From assembly GCA_021561035.1 (NCBI GenBank), contig CP067346.1, positions 2,821,001 through 2,885,000 on the forward strand: a stretch of DNA of 64,000 bases. The letters are read 5' to 3'. The position numbers and the translations under genes were made by a program. Shown in pieces: positions 8,645-16,374 of this stretch (the stretch's first letter is position 1; each line of letters opens with the position of its first letter). Origin of the DNA: Clostridioides sp. ES-S-0054-01 (GTDB lineage: Bacteria; Bacillota; Clostridia; Peptostreptococcales; Peptostreptococcaceae). Under the pieces are notes generated by a model. The model worked only from the letters and a program-made list of their open reading frames with translations, did no database searches and was not told the origin of the DNA.

Positions 8645-10087
8645 ATGAAAATGGATACAGAAAGAAAAATACCTTCATTTAGATATTCCTTGTTAGTAAT
8701 GCTTGCAATAATAGCTTTAACATCAGTTGGTATAGTTGTATTTAATGCTTCTATAACTACAATGTTTTTACTTTCATGGCTTATAGTAGTTCCTGCAGCT
8801 ATGAAGCTTGGTTATACTAATGATGAAATAGAAGCTTTTGGATTTGAAGTTGGTAAAGATGCCTTTCAATCAAATTTAATTATACTTTCTGTTGGTGTAC
8901 TAATAGCAGCTTGGATAGCTGCTGGTACAATACCAACAGTAGTATATAGTGGTCTAACAATAATAACACCTAAATATTTTCTACTTACAACATTAATAGT
9001 CTGTTCACTGACTTCTGTTGCTACTGGTACATCTTGGGGTACTCTTGGAACTTCTGGTATAGCAATGATGAGTATTGGTACTAGCATGGGTATTCCTCTT
9101 GGTTTAACAGCTGGTGCAGTCATTTCTGGTGCTTTCTTTGGAGATAAGATGTCACCTCTATCAGATTCTACAAACTTAGCTGCAGCAGTTTGTAAGACAG
9201 ACGTAATTACACATATGAAGCACATGGTTTACACAACAGGACCTGCATATGCAATATGTATAGTTCTGTATACAGTAATCGGATTCAAGTATTCAAATAA
9301 TACTATCGACTATGTTCAAATAAATCAAATCAAAGATGTATTAAATTCAAACTTTCATATTGGTTTAGTAGCAATGATTCCAATATTATTTTTATTATTG
9401 CTTTTATTATTACAAAAACCACCTATTATATCTATACTAAGCTCAGCTATCATGGGACTTATTATAGCTGTATTTCAAGAAGGAGAAAAAATAGGTGATG
9501 TTTTGAATTACATGTTATCAGGATTTACTATAGATACTGGATTTGTGTATGCTGACAAACTATTAAATCGTGGTGGAATAATGAGTATGGCTGAAACCGT
9601 TTTACTAGTATTTGTAGTTTTCGTTATTGCTGGTATTCTCCAAAAAACCGGCTTCTTAGAAGTACTACTTCAACCTCTTATAACTAAAATAGGAAAATCA
9701 AGAACTAAATTGGTTGGGTCTACTTTTATAGTAAGTTACTTTGCAAATGCATTTAGTTCATCAATGATGTTCACTTCTGTATTTGTCGGAACTTTAATGT
9801 CTCCAATATATAAAGAATTTAAATTAAAACCACAAAATCTATCTAGAATTATAGAAGATACAGCTACACTTGGTGGTCCATTAATACCATGGAATTCAAA
9901 TGCTGTTTTCTGTGCTCAGACTCTTGGTGTAAGCCCACTAGAATTTATTCCATATTGTTTCTTAAGTTGGATTACTCCTATAATTTCATTTATTTATGGT
10001 GTAACTGGATTTACTATGCTTACATATACAGATGATGAAATTGAAGAGTTAGAGATATTTGACACTGTTAAGAGAAGAGTTGATTGA
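8645..10087 (+). CDS. NhaC-family antiporter / amino-acid transporter
   Basis: This 480-aa protein has about eleven to twelve hydrophobic segments and the NhaC signatures GTSWGTLGT and GDKMSPLSDSTNLA. The family contains Na+/H+ antiporters and also sodium-coupled transporters of organic and amino acids. It lies 24 bases after the C-S lyase with an AAGGAG ribosome site, in the same sigma-54 operon. That context favours import of the amino acid cleaved by the lyase over general pH homeostasis; this is inference. Confidence 0.85.
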   Translation: MKMDTERKIPSFRYSLLVMLAIIALTSVGIVVFNASITTMFLLSWLIVVPAAMKLGYTNDEIEAFGFEVGKDAFQSNLIILSVGVLIAAWIAAGTIPTVVYSGLTIITPKYFLLTTLIVCSLTSVATGTSWGTLGTSGIAMMSIGTSMGIPLGLTAGAVISGAFFGDKMSPLSDSTNLAAAVCKTDVITHMKHMVYTTGPAYAICIVLYTVIGFKYSNNTIDYVQINQIKDVLNSNFHIGLVAMIPILFLLLLLLLQKPPIISILSSAIMGLIIAVFQEGEKIGDVLNYMLSGFTIDTGFVYADKLLNRGGIMSMAETVLLVFVVFVIAGILQKTGFLEVLLQPLITKIGKSRTKLVGSTFIVSYFANAFSSSMMFTSVFVGTLMSPIYKEFKLKPQNLSRIIEDTATLGGPLIPWNSNAVFCAQTLGVSPLEFIPYCFLSWITPIISFIYGVTGFTMLTYTDDEIEELEIFDTVKRRVD

Positions 10088-10089
10088 AT

Positions 10090-10359
10090 ATGAAATTTGA
10101 ATACTATTACTTAATTCAAGATATTACAGGTATATTGTTGGCATTTATAGGACTTAGAATGTCTCTCATTGGATTTAGAATACTTTCTATGAAAGGAATT
10201 TCTATAAATGCACTTTTAATTATAATGAAATATTGCTTATTTACTATAGCAGGATTGAATTTATTAATATCTAAATTTGGAATTAGGCATTGGATTTTAA
10301 GTGTTTGTATGTTGGTAATATGCATAGTAATAAATCCTAGAATTAAGTTATCAAAATAG
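10090..10359 (+). CDS. small membrane protein of the sigma-54 operon
   Basis: This 89-aa protein has about three hydrophobic segments and no recognised domain. A TTG at 10084 overlaps the nhaC-like stop, but the ATG at 10090 (MKFEYYYLIQDITG) is better placed after the purine-rich AAGAGAAGAG. It is the last gene of the operon and is followed by a strong inverted-repeat terminator. It may be an accessory subunit of the transporter; no function can be assigned. Confidence 0.65.
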   Translation: MKFEYYYLIQDITGILLAFIGLRMSLIGFRILSMKGISINALLIIMKYCLFTIAGLNLLISKFGIRHWILSVCMLVICIVINPRIKLSK

Positions 10360-10383
10360 AAATAATTATTAAATACAATATTA

Positions 10384-10435
10384 TAGAACAATAAAGAGAT
10401 TTCTCTGTATATTAAAAGTTCTCTTTATTGTTCTA
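10384..10435. terminator. bidirectional terminator (perfect 16-bp arms)
   Basis: TAGAACAATAAAGAGA (10384-10399) is perfectly complementary to TCTCTTTATTGTTCTA (10420-10435), with a 20-base loop. It lies between convergent genes. Confidence 0.8.
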
Positions 10436-10495
10436 CAAATTTATTTAAAAATCTAAGTCATATTGACTATTCTAAAACATTAATAAAGTACAACC

Positions 10496-11431
10496 TTATT
10501 CTTTACCAAAGGTTTGGAACTTGTTTAAGCTTCCATATCTCTTCATCAAAATACTCCATTCAGACTCATCATAAAACTCACACTTTCCATTACCATAGTA
10601 TTTTGCTACTTCAACAACAAATCTACCTGCACTTTCTAAATCAGAATAGTTACTTGCTCCAGTTGCACAACCTGCAACTGTCGTTTCAGTTGTTATAGCT
10701 ACACCTACTACAGGTGCTTTTGTAGCCACAGATGGCTGAAGAATACTATTTATATGACATAAATCATTTCCATATGGAGTTATATCTTGTATTGACACAG
10801 GAAACACATAAGGAAGTTTTCCTGTAGTGGTCTGCATTATATTTAATAAATCATTGCTTGTTTTTAGTATATATCCTTCTTTTATTGTAGGTGATATAGC
10901 AAATCCTCTTGTATTTATCACTCTATTTCCTTTAGTTGTATCTATTGATAATATAGCATCACAGTTTAAATCAACTTCGTTTTCATTCATGGTCTTCATA
11001 TCAATTGGAGAATCCATAAACGGAACTGGCTTATGTTCTTTAGTAGGTGCATCTGGACATATATGAGTTGAAACTATTACATCTCCCTCAAGAAAATCCA
11101 TCTTATTTTGCATATCTAATAATTTTGCTCCAACTGCTATTGCTACTAAAGCACCGTCAGCATCTGAAACCATACCTATCATTTCAGGTCTGGCTCCAAT
11201 CCCTCCTAATCTTCCTAACACACCTAGTGTCTTAGCCGTTCCTCCTGAGGATTTTCCATTTTTACCAGGTATTGTAAACTTTACTAAATCAGTAGAGCCT
11301 TTTTCTGTACTCAAAGTTTTTACTAATATATCTTTTCCGCCATAACTTTCTAAATATTTTTTTACACATTCCCCATCAACTTTTGCACTATCAACAATAT
11401 CATAAACTTCTAAAATTTGTTTTAACATCAT
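10496..11431 (-). CDS. DUF1177-family protein
   Basis: This 311-aa protein matches the DUF1177 type, rich in glycine and threonine, with SGGTAKTLGVLGRLGGIGARPEMIG and STHICPDAPT segments. It has no signal peptide. The function is unknown; family members often sit beside DUF917/hydantoinase-like genes and peptide or amide utilisation genes, as here: the DUF917 gene ends 188 bases upstream on the same strand. The acidic and histidine positions hint at a metal-binding hydrolase fold, but no activity should be assumed. Confidence 0.7.
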   Translation of the reverse strand: MMLKQILEVYDIVDSAKVDGECVKKYLESYGGKDILVKTLSTEKGSTDLVKFTIPGKNGKSSGGTAKTLGVLGRLGGIGARPEMIGMVSDADGALVAIAVGAKLLDMQNKMDFLEGDVIVSTHICPDAPTKEHKPVPFMDSPIDMKTMNENEVDLNCDAILSIDTTKGNRVINTRGFAISPTIKEGYILKTSNDLLNIMQTTTGKLPYVFPVSIQDITPYGNDLCHINSILQPSVATKAPVVGVAITTETTVAGCATGASNYSDLESAGRFVVEVAKYYGNGKCEFYDESEWSILMKRYGSLNKFQTFGKE

Positions 11432-11619
11432 ATTTGCTCACCATCCAACTTTAGTTTCTTTTGTTTGTAATTTTCCTGTAATATTTATATTGGTACAAAC
11501 ATTTTATTATTTTTTTATTTATATTTTATAAATTTTTTACTAAGTACGTGTTTATAGGCTCTCTACTTTTTTAAATTTAATTAATTCTAATGCTTCAAGC
11601 AATTAAACTACTATATACA

Positions 11620-12681
11620 TTAATTAAATGCAATTATCTCTTTATCTAATATATCCTCTATATCTTTTAGCAGTTCTTCCTGTTTCATCGTTGTTGAAAG
11701 TTTTAAATTTTCTTTAGAAGTTTTTATTAAAATTATCTCTTGTCCTTCTCTAATTTCTGCTGATGTAACAGGCATGCTCGTATTTTTATCAAAAGTCATA
11801 ATTAAATCTGGAAACGTTGCAATTCTACTATTATCTTTTTCTATTGTCATATATTCATTCCAAAAAGTTACCTCGCAACCGTTTACAATCAATTTACCTA
11901 CATCAAACCCACCTGTAGTTTCTAACTCTAAAACTTCTATTACCCCTTCTGATACTATCTCTCCATCCAAAAATTCCACAACTTTATTTATTGCCTCATC
12001 TTTTGATATTGCTAAACCTAAGTAAAATACTCTTCCCAAATCTATAGCATGACTTATTCCTCCTATCGCAGCATTTTCTTTTACAATAGAAGCTTTTACA
12101 GGATTTCTAGCCACTGCTACTAATCCTTCTGCAGCTACAGCACATTGTCTAACAATTCCCGAAGTCTTATCTAAAGACCCCTCTACAAGCCCCTCTACAT
12201 GATTATCAAGTTCTGGATTTCCTCCAGACACAGCTTGATAAGACTTATATGTTCTATCTCTATGCAACCCAAGACTTCCCATAAGCCCTGTTGGATGAGC
12301 TCTTCCATTACAAGGAGCATCTATCAGTGGTATTTTAAGTACAGAAGACTGAAGCCATCCATTAATCGTTGCGCATCCTCCATTTTCATTTGTAATAATA
12401 CCTTGTACATTTAATCCTAATTTATCAACAAAAATTTTTACTGTATTTATATAATCATTGCTATCGGCATACTTAAGTGGTGCAGCTGGAGCTCCTACTG
12501 CTGATACATTTAAAATAATTGCATCATCATGTAATTTATCTATACTTATTAGCTCTGGAAATCCATATTCCAAAGCACATTCTCCAAGCTCTCTTCCACT
12601 TTCCTTTGCACCTCCACCTCCTCCACCTAAAATTGTACCTCCTATTAGAGCATACTCCAATATTTCCTTAGTCAACTTCAT
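11620..12681 (-). CDS. DUF917 hydantoin-related protein
   Basis: This 353-aa protein starts with a glycine-rich turn (GGTILGGGGGGAKESGRELG) and contains NENGGCATINGW and NGRAHPTGLMGSLGLH, typical of DUF917. Members are associated with hydantoinase/acetone-carboxylase-type proteins, and one group acts as an S-methyl-thiohydantoin desulfurase. It is divergent from a LysR regulator across 173 bases containing a perfect T-N11-A box. It likely takes part in breakdown of a cyclic amide or thiohydantoin-like compound, with the DUF1177 protein downstream. Exact chemistry is unknown. Confidence 0.78.
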   Translation of the reverse strand: MKLTKEILEYALIGGTILGGGGGGAKESGRELGECALEYGFPELISIDKLHDDAIILNVSAVGAPAAPLKYADSNDYINTVKIFVDKLGLNVQGIITNENGGCATINGWLQSSVLKIPLIDAPCNGRAHPTGLMGSLGLHRDRTYKSYQAVSGGNPELDNHVEGLVEGSLDKTSGIVRQCAVAAEGLVAVARNPVKASIVKENAAIGGISHAIDLGRVFYLGLAISKDEAINKVVEFLDGEIVSEGVIEVLELETTGGFDVGKLIVNGCEVTFWNEYMTIEKDNSRIATFPDLIMTFDKNTSMPVTSAEIREGQEIILIKTSKENLKLSTTMKQEELLKDIEDILDKEIIAFN

Positions 12682-12765
12682 ATTAAATATCTCCTTATAT
12701 TAGTTAGATTATGCAAAGTGTATTAATAACTATTTAAATAACTTTTTGATATATTATAGTTTATT

Positions 12766-12780
12766 ATACAAGTTTTGTAT
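12766..12780. promoter_or_regulatory. LysR-type operator (T-N11-A palindrome)
   Basis: ATACAAGTTTTGTAT is a perfect palindrome of 6-bp arms around three bases and fits the LysR T-N11-A rule. It lies in the divergent gap between the LysR gene (+) and the DUF917 gene (-), next to TATAAT-like sequences. This is the expected site for autoregulation and activation. Confidence 0.7.
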
Positions 12781-12854
12781 TATAATGTATAATATATAAT
12801 TAATTATCAAGTCTATATAACTAAGGTTATATTAAAAGAGGTGTATTTTATATT

Positions 12855-13724
12855 ATGGACTTATTGCATCTTAAGTATTTTCAAACTGTTGCTAGAATGG
12901 AGCACATAACAAAAGCATCACAAAAATTAAATATAGCACAACCAGCTTTAAGTAAAACTATCTCGTCCTTAGAAAAAGAACTTGGAGTTCAGTTGTTTGA
13001 TAGAAAAGGGAGATACATTGTTTTAAATGAGTATGGAAGATTGTTTCTAAAAAGAGTAGATATCATTTTAGATTTAGTAGAAAGTTCAAAAAAGGAATTA
13101 CAAGATACTTCTTTAGAAAATACAGGAGAAGTAAAGATATTATCTCCTGCAGCGGCTAATGTGCTACCACCACTTTTGAGTAATTTTAGAAAACTATATC
13201 CTAATATTACTTTTAATGTGTCACATACTTTGCCATCATCTTATAAAAAAAGTGATTTTGATTTGTACATATCTTCTTCATTTACAAAACTAAACTCAGA
13301 AAATAGTATAACTTTAACATGCGAGGAAATATTATTAGGAGTTTCAATAAACCACCCTTTATCCTTAAAGGATGAAGTATATCTAAGTGAAGTTTCAGAT
13401 GAAAACTTTATAGTTATAACGAAGGGTGAGAATTATAGAGAGGTAATAGATATTCTATGTGAATCAGCTAATTTCAAACCCAAAATAGCATTTGAATCTG
13501 ATTCACCATATACAATTTATGCTCTTATAAAATCACTTCAAGGAGTTGGGTTTATATGTGGAAAATCATGGGGATTATCTCAAGACCCTGAAATTAAATT
13601 GTTACATATCAAAGACATTGAATTTAAAAGATATTTAAATCTTTCATGGTTCAGTGAAAACTATGAATCTAAAGCCGTGTTGTTGTTTAAAAACTTTCTT
13701 ATCAACTATTTTAAAAATATTTAA
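12855..13724 (+). CDS. LysR-family transcriptional regulator
   Basis: This 289-aa protein has an N-terminal winged helix-turn-helix (residues ~1-60; ITKASQKLNIAQPALSKTISSLEKELG split across the recognition helices) and a C-terminal periplasmic-binding-like effector domain (~90-285). It diverges from the DUF917 gene and probably controls it and the DUF1177 gene. The nitrilase/permease operon, converging from the other side, may belong to the same regulon, but no copy of the palindrome was noticed there. The effector is unknown. Confidence 0.9.
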   Translation: MDLLHLKYFQTVARMEHITKASQKLNIAQPALSKTISSLEKELGVQLFDRKGRYIVLNEYGRLFLKRVDIILDLVESSKKELQDTSLENTGEVKILSPAAANVLPPLLSNFRKLYPNITFNVSHTLPSSYKKSDFDLYISSSFTKLNSENSITLTCEEILLGVSINHPLSLKDEVYLSEVSDENFIVITKGENYREVIDILCESANFKPKIAFESDSPYTIYALIKSLQGVGFICGKSWGLSQDPEIKLLHIKDIEFKRYLNLSWFSENYESKAVLLFKNFLINYFKNI

Positions 13725-13744
13725 ATCAAAGTTGATAATATTAA

Positions 13745-13795
13745 AGAGGATATATCAACTACAATAAATTTAGCCTTGACGTTGATACATCCTCT
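13745..13795. terminator. bidirectional terminator between lysR and nitrilase genes
   Basis: Arms AGAGGATATATCAAC (13745-13759) and GTTGATACATCCTCT (13781-13795) pair over 15 bases with one wobble. They lie between convergent genes. Confidence 0.75.
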
Positions 13796-13834
13796 TCTTG
13801 TTATTTTATATTAAACTTGTATTATAGCATAGAA

Positions 13835-14641
13835 TTATATGTTATAGCTGATTTTTCTGTCTTTCAAATATGGGATATCTTCCCTATACTTTTTTATTTC
13901 ATCTAAATCAATCTCTGATAAGACATATTTTTCTCTATATGTATCTAATTGAGTTATTACAGTGCCTCTAGGATTGCATATTTTACTCTTCCCAAACAGT
14001 ATTAAATTAGAATCATTACTTACTAAGTTTACACCTACTGTGTATATAGTATTCTCTAAGGCTCTTTGAGATACATTTAAATCCCACATATCTTCATCCT
14101 GTATTCTCCATGCAGATGGTATAAATATTATTTCAGAACCTTTTAATGTCAATTCTCTAGATACTTCTGGAAAACCTGCATCATAACATATCATTACACC
14201 AAATCTACCAAAATCAGCATCATATACCTCTACTTTTTCCCCTACTTTAAAGTATACTGCTTCTAATGACCATAGGTGATTTTTACAGTATTCTCCCATA
14301 ATCTTACCTTTTCTATCAAATATAACTGCTGAATTATAAACATGTGTAGATCCTTTTTCTAAAGTTCCATACGGAGATATCAGGTATACATTATTTCTTT
14401 TAGCGGCTTCTGACATTGATTCTTCTATGTATTTGTTATGCTCTCTTATTAATTCTAATGTTTTAACTCCACCTAAAGACTCTAAATTATATCCTGTAGC
14501 AAATAATTCTGGTAAACAAATTATATCTGCCCCTTGTTTTCCTAAATCATCTATCATCTCTACTGCTTTTTCTATATTTTTTTTAACATCTCCAAGTACA
14601 CTGTGCTGTTGAATTATACCTATTTTCACCTTACGACCCAT
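13835..14641 (-). CDS. nitrilase-superfamily carbon-nitrogen hydrolase
   Basis: The chosen start MGRKVKIGI follows AAGGGGG at good spacing and gives 268 residues; a longer reading from 14674 overlaps the upstream permease and lacks a ribosome site. The Glu-Lys-Cys catalytic triad is visible: Glu45 (LPELFATGYN), Lys120 (EYCKNHLW) and Cys152 (MICYDAGFPE). Such enzymes hydrolyse aliphatic amides or N-carbamoyl compounds. It follows an NCS1 permease by 13 bases, so the pair likely imports and hydrolyses a pyrimidine, hydantoin or ureido compound as nitrogen source. Substrate unproven. Confidence 0.85.
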   Translation of the reverse strand: MGRKVKIGIIQQHSVLGDVKKNIEKAVEMIDDLGKQGADIICLPELFATGYNLESLGGVKTLELIREHNKYIEESMSEAAKRNNVYLISPYGTLEKGSTHVYNSAVIFDRKGKIMGEYCKNHLWSLEAVYFKVGEKVEVYDADFGRFGVMICYDAGFPEVSRELTLKGSEIIFIPSAWRIQDEDMWDLNVSQRALENTIYTVGVNLVSNDSNLILFGKSKICNPRGTVITQLDTYREKYVLSEIDLDEIKKYREDIPYLKDRKISYNI

Positions 14642-14654
14642 ATCATTGCCCCCT

Positions 14655-15887
14655 TTATTTATTTTTGATTCCAAAGCATTTCATTGATATATAATAAATA
14701 ATCATACTCACTACAATTCCATTTATTGGTGGTATTAAGAAATTTATTTTTGAACTATAATATGATGCTGCAAAACCTATTAGCCAACTTATTACTGCAA
14801 TCCAATTTATTCCATCTCTATGCTTATAAGTTCTTCCTTGTATAAAATAATACTCACACCACATAATTCCTGCTATGGCTGGAACTGCTATTCCCAAGAA
14901 AGATAAAAATGATTGAAATTTAAATATTATACCAGTAGCTGCTATTATTGTACCTATTAGACCTGCAGCTAAAGTCAAAATATTTCTTTTTACATTCGGA
15001 AAAATAGTTTTTAGTGCTAATCCACCTGAATAAGCATTTGATACATTAGTTGACCAAGATGCAAGTATTAAAATGACAAATGCTACCCATCCAAAACCTA
15101 AATTAGCCAATACTTCGGTTATATCCCAAGTAGGTGCTCCCATAGACATTACACCAGCTGCAACTTGCTGGAATAATGAAATAATCCCTAGACCTAAAAA
15201 ACCAATAATCCAAATATCTTTTACTCGTCTCGTATATCTTAACTGGTCAGGTGATATAATTGCACCAACTATAATAAGACCTACTACAATATTAAGACCT
15301 TCAACCATACTCATTGTTGTTTGAGGAGTATAGTTGTAAATAGCTTCGACCCCATAAGTGGAAAAAGCTTTAAAAACTCCCCATACCATTAATATTATAA
15401 GTGGTGGTATAACTAAGTAATTAAACTTAGCCATAGCTTTAAAGCCATACAATGCAAAAACTACCATTAATAATCCAAGTATAACCGTAACTAGTGTTAG
15501 ATTTACACTTGGGAATATCTTTTGTACTGATAATCCTGCAACCCCTGCCTGTACACCAAACCATCCAAAACTAGTTATACCAAGTAATAGAGATATAAGA
15601 TACTTTCCTCCTATCTCTCCAAATGCCCCCTTAGCTAATACGTATGTATTTAGTCCCTCTTTGTAACCTATATAGCCTTGTATCATAATGATTGCAACTA
15701 ATATTAAGTTCCCTATAATTGATGTAATAATCATATTAGAAAGAGTCATTCCTAAAATTAAAGTACCTCCAACCATTAGTTCAGATATAGCTATGTTAGA
15801 ACCAAGCATATTAAATAATGGGGCTAACCATCCAACTCTTTCCTCTTTTGGAACTGGATTTAAAACTAATTCTTCTCTCTCTTGCAA
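14655..15887 (-). CDS. NCS1-family permease (CodB-like)
   Basis: This 410-aa protein has about twelve hydrophobic helices and resembles the cytosine/purine/hydantoin/allantoin NCS1 transporters, with the EERVGWLAPLFNMLGSNIA entry segment, GYKEGLNTYVLAKGAFGE and SPDQLRYTRRVKDI. NCS1 proteins import nucleobases, hydantoins or thiamine by Na+ or H+ symport. It leads a two-gene operon with the nitrilase-family hydrolase. With DUF917/DUF1177 nearby, a hydantoin-like ligand is attractive, but CodB-type cytosine uptake cannot be excluded. Repeated TTCTAC motifs occur in its leader. Confidence 0.85.
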   Translation of the reverse strand: MQEREELVLNPVPKEERVGWLAPLFNMLGSNIAISELMVGGTLILGMTLSNMIITSIIGNLILVAIIMIQGYIGYKEGLNTYVLAKGAFGEIGGKYLISLLLGITSFGWFGVQAGVAGLSVQKIFPSVNLTLVTVILGLLMVVFALYGFKAMAKFNYLVIPPLIILMVWGVFKAFSTYGVEAIYNYTPQTTMSMVEGLNIVVGLIIVGAIISPDQLRYTRRVKDIWIIGFLGLGIISLFQQVAAGVMSMGAPTWDITEVLANLGFGWVAFVILILASWSTNVSNAYSGGLALKTIFPNVKRNILTLAAGLIGTIIAATGIIFKFQSFLSFLGIAVPAIAGIMWCEYYFIQGRTYKHRDGINWIAVISWLIGFAASYYSSKINFLIPPINGIVVSMIIYYISMKCFGIKNK

Positions 15888-15920
15888 TATTATCCCTCCC
15901 TTTCTTTATAAAAGAACAAT

Positions 15921-15986
15921 TTCTACTTTTTTCTACTTTTTTTTCACTGTTAGTAGAATTTTTTCTTTATATAATTATAATTCTAC
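15921..15986. repeat. TTCTAC direct and inverted repeats in permease leader
   Basis: TTCTACTTTT occurs twice in tandem (15921-15940), TTCTAC again at 15981-15986, and the inverse GTAGAA at 15953-15958. The cluster is 34-100 bases upstream of the permease start. It may be operator DNA; no regulator is identified. Confidence 0.5.
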
Positions 15987-16308
15987 TCTACAAAAAAGTA
16001 TAATATCTAGTTTGTTATCAATTTGATATAATTTAAGTTATAGATAGATAAATAGTCTAAAATTATTATTTTAATTTAACCTATTAAAACATATATTAGA
16101 TTTATTCCAAATTTTTTACATATACACCTTTTAATTAAAACATTATAATTGTTTTAAAAACTAGTTTTATAACGATTATAATGTTTAAAAACTAATATAT
16201 AATAAAATTCTTAAATATAGTATTTTCATTATATTAGACAAGAATATAAGGATAATATATTAAAATATGGCTAGAAGAGCAAAGATAAAGACAGTCTTAA
16301 TAAACAAA

Positions 16309-16349
16309 AAAATCTGAATATAAATACACTTTATACCCAGACTTTTTAT
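16309..16349 (-). terminator. aspS terminator
   Basis: On the minus strand AAAAAGTCTG and CAGATTTTTT arms pair around a loop of about 20 bases, ending in a T-run. It lies just after the aspS stop. Confidence 0.6.
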
Positions 16350-16374
16350 ATTTTAACTTCTTAATAATTACATA

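Larger units (their letters stand above)
15888..16374. other. gene-free stretch upstream of permease and downstream of aspS
   Basis: This 487-base gap contains the permease leader with TTCTAC repeats (15921-15986), long AT-rich sequence around 16000-16290, and the aspS terminator near 16309-16349. No ORF of note or riboswitch was recognised. Confidence 0.5.

Noticed and set aside
8866-9225. Long antisense reading frame inside the NhaC-type gene
   Set aside because: It has no ribosome site, opposes a strong transmembrane gene and its residues show no family pattern. It is a shadow.
14641-14674. N-terminal extension of the nitrilase
   Set aside because: It overlaps the permease end and lacks a ribosome site, while ATG at 14641 has AAGGGGG and aligns with the family start.
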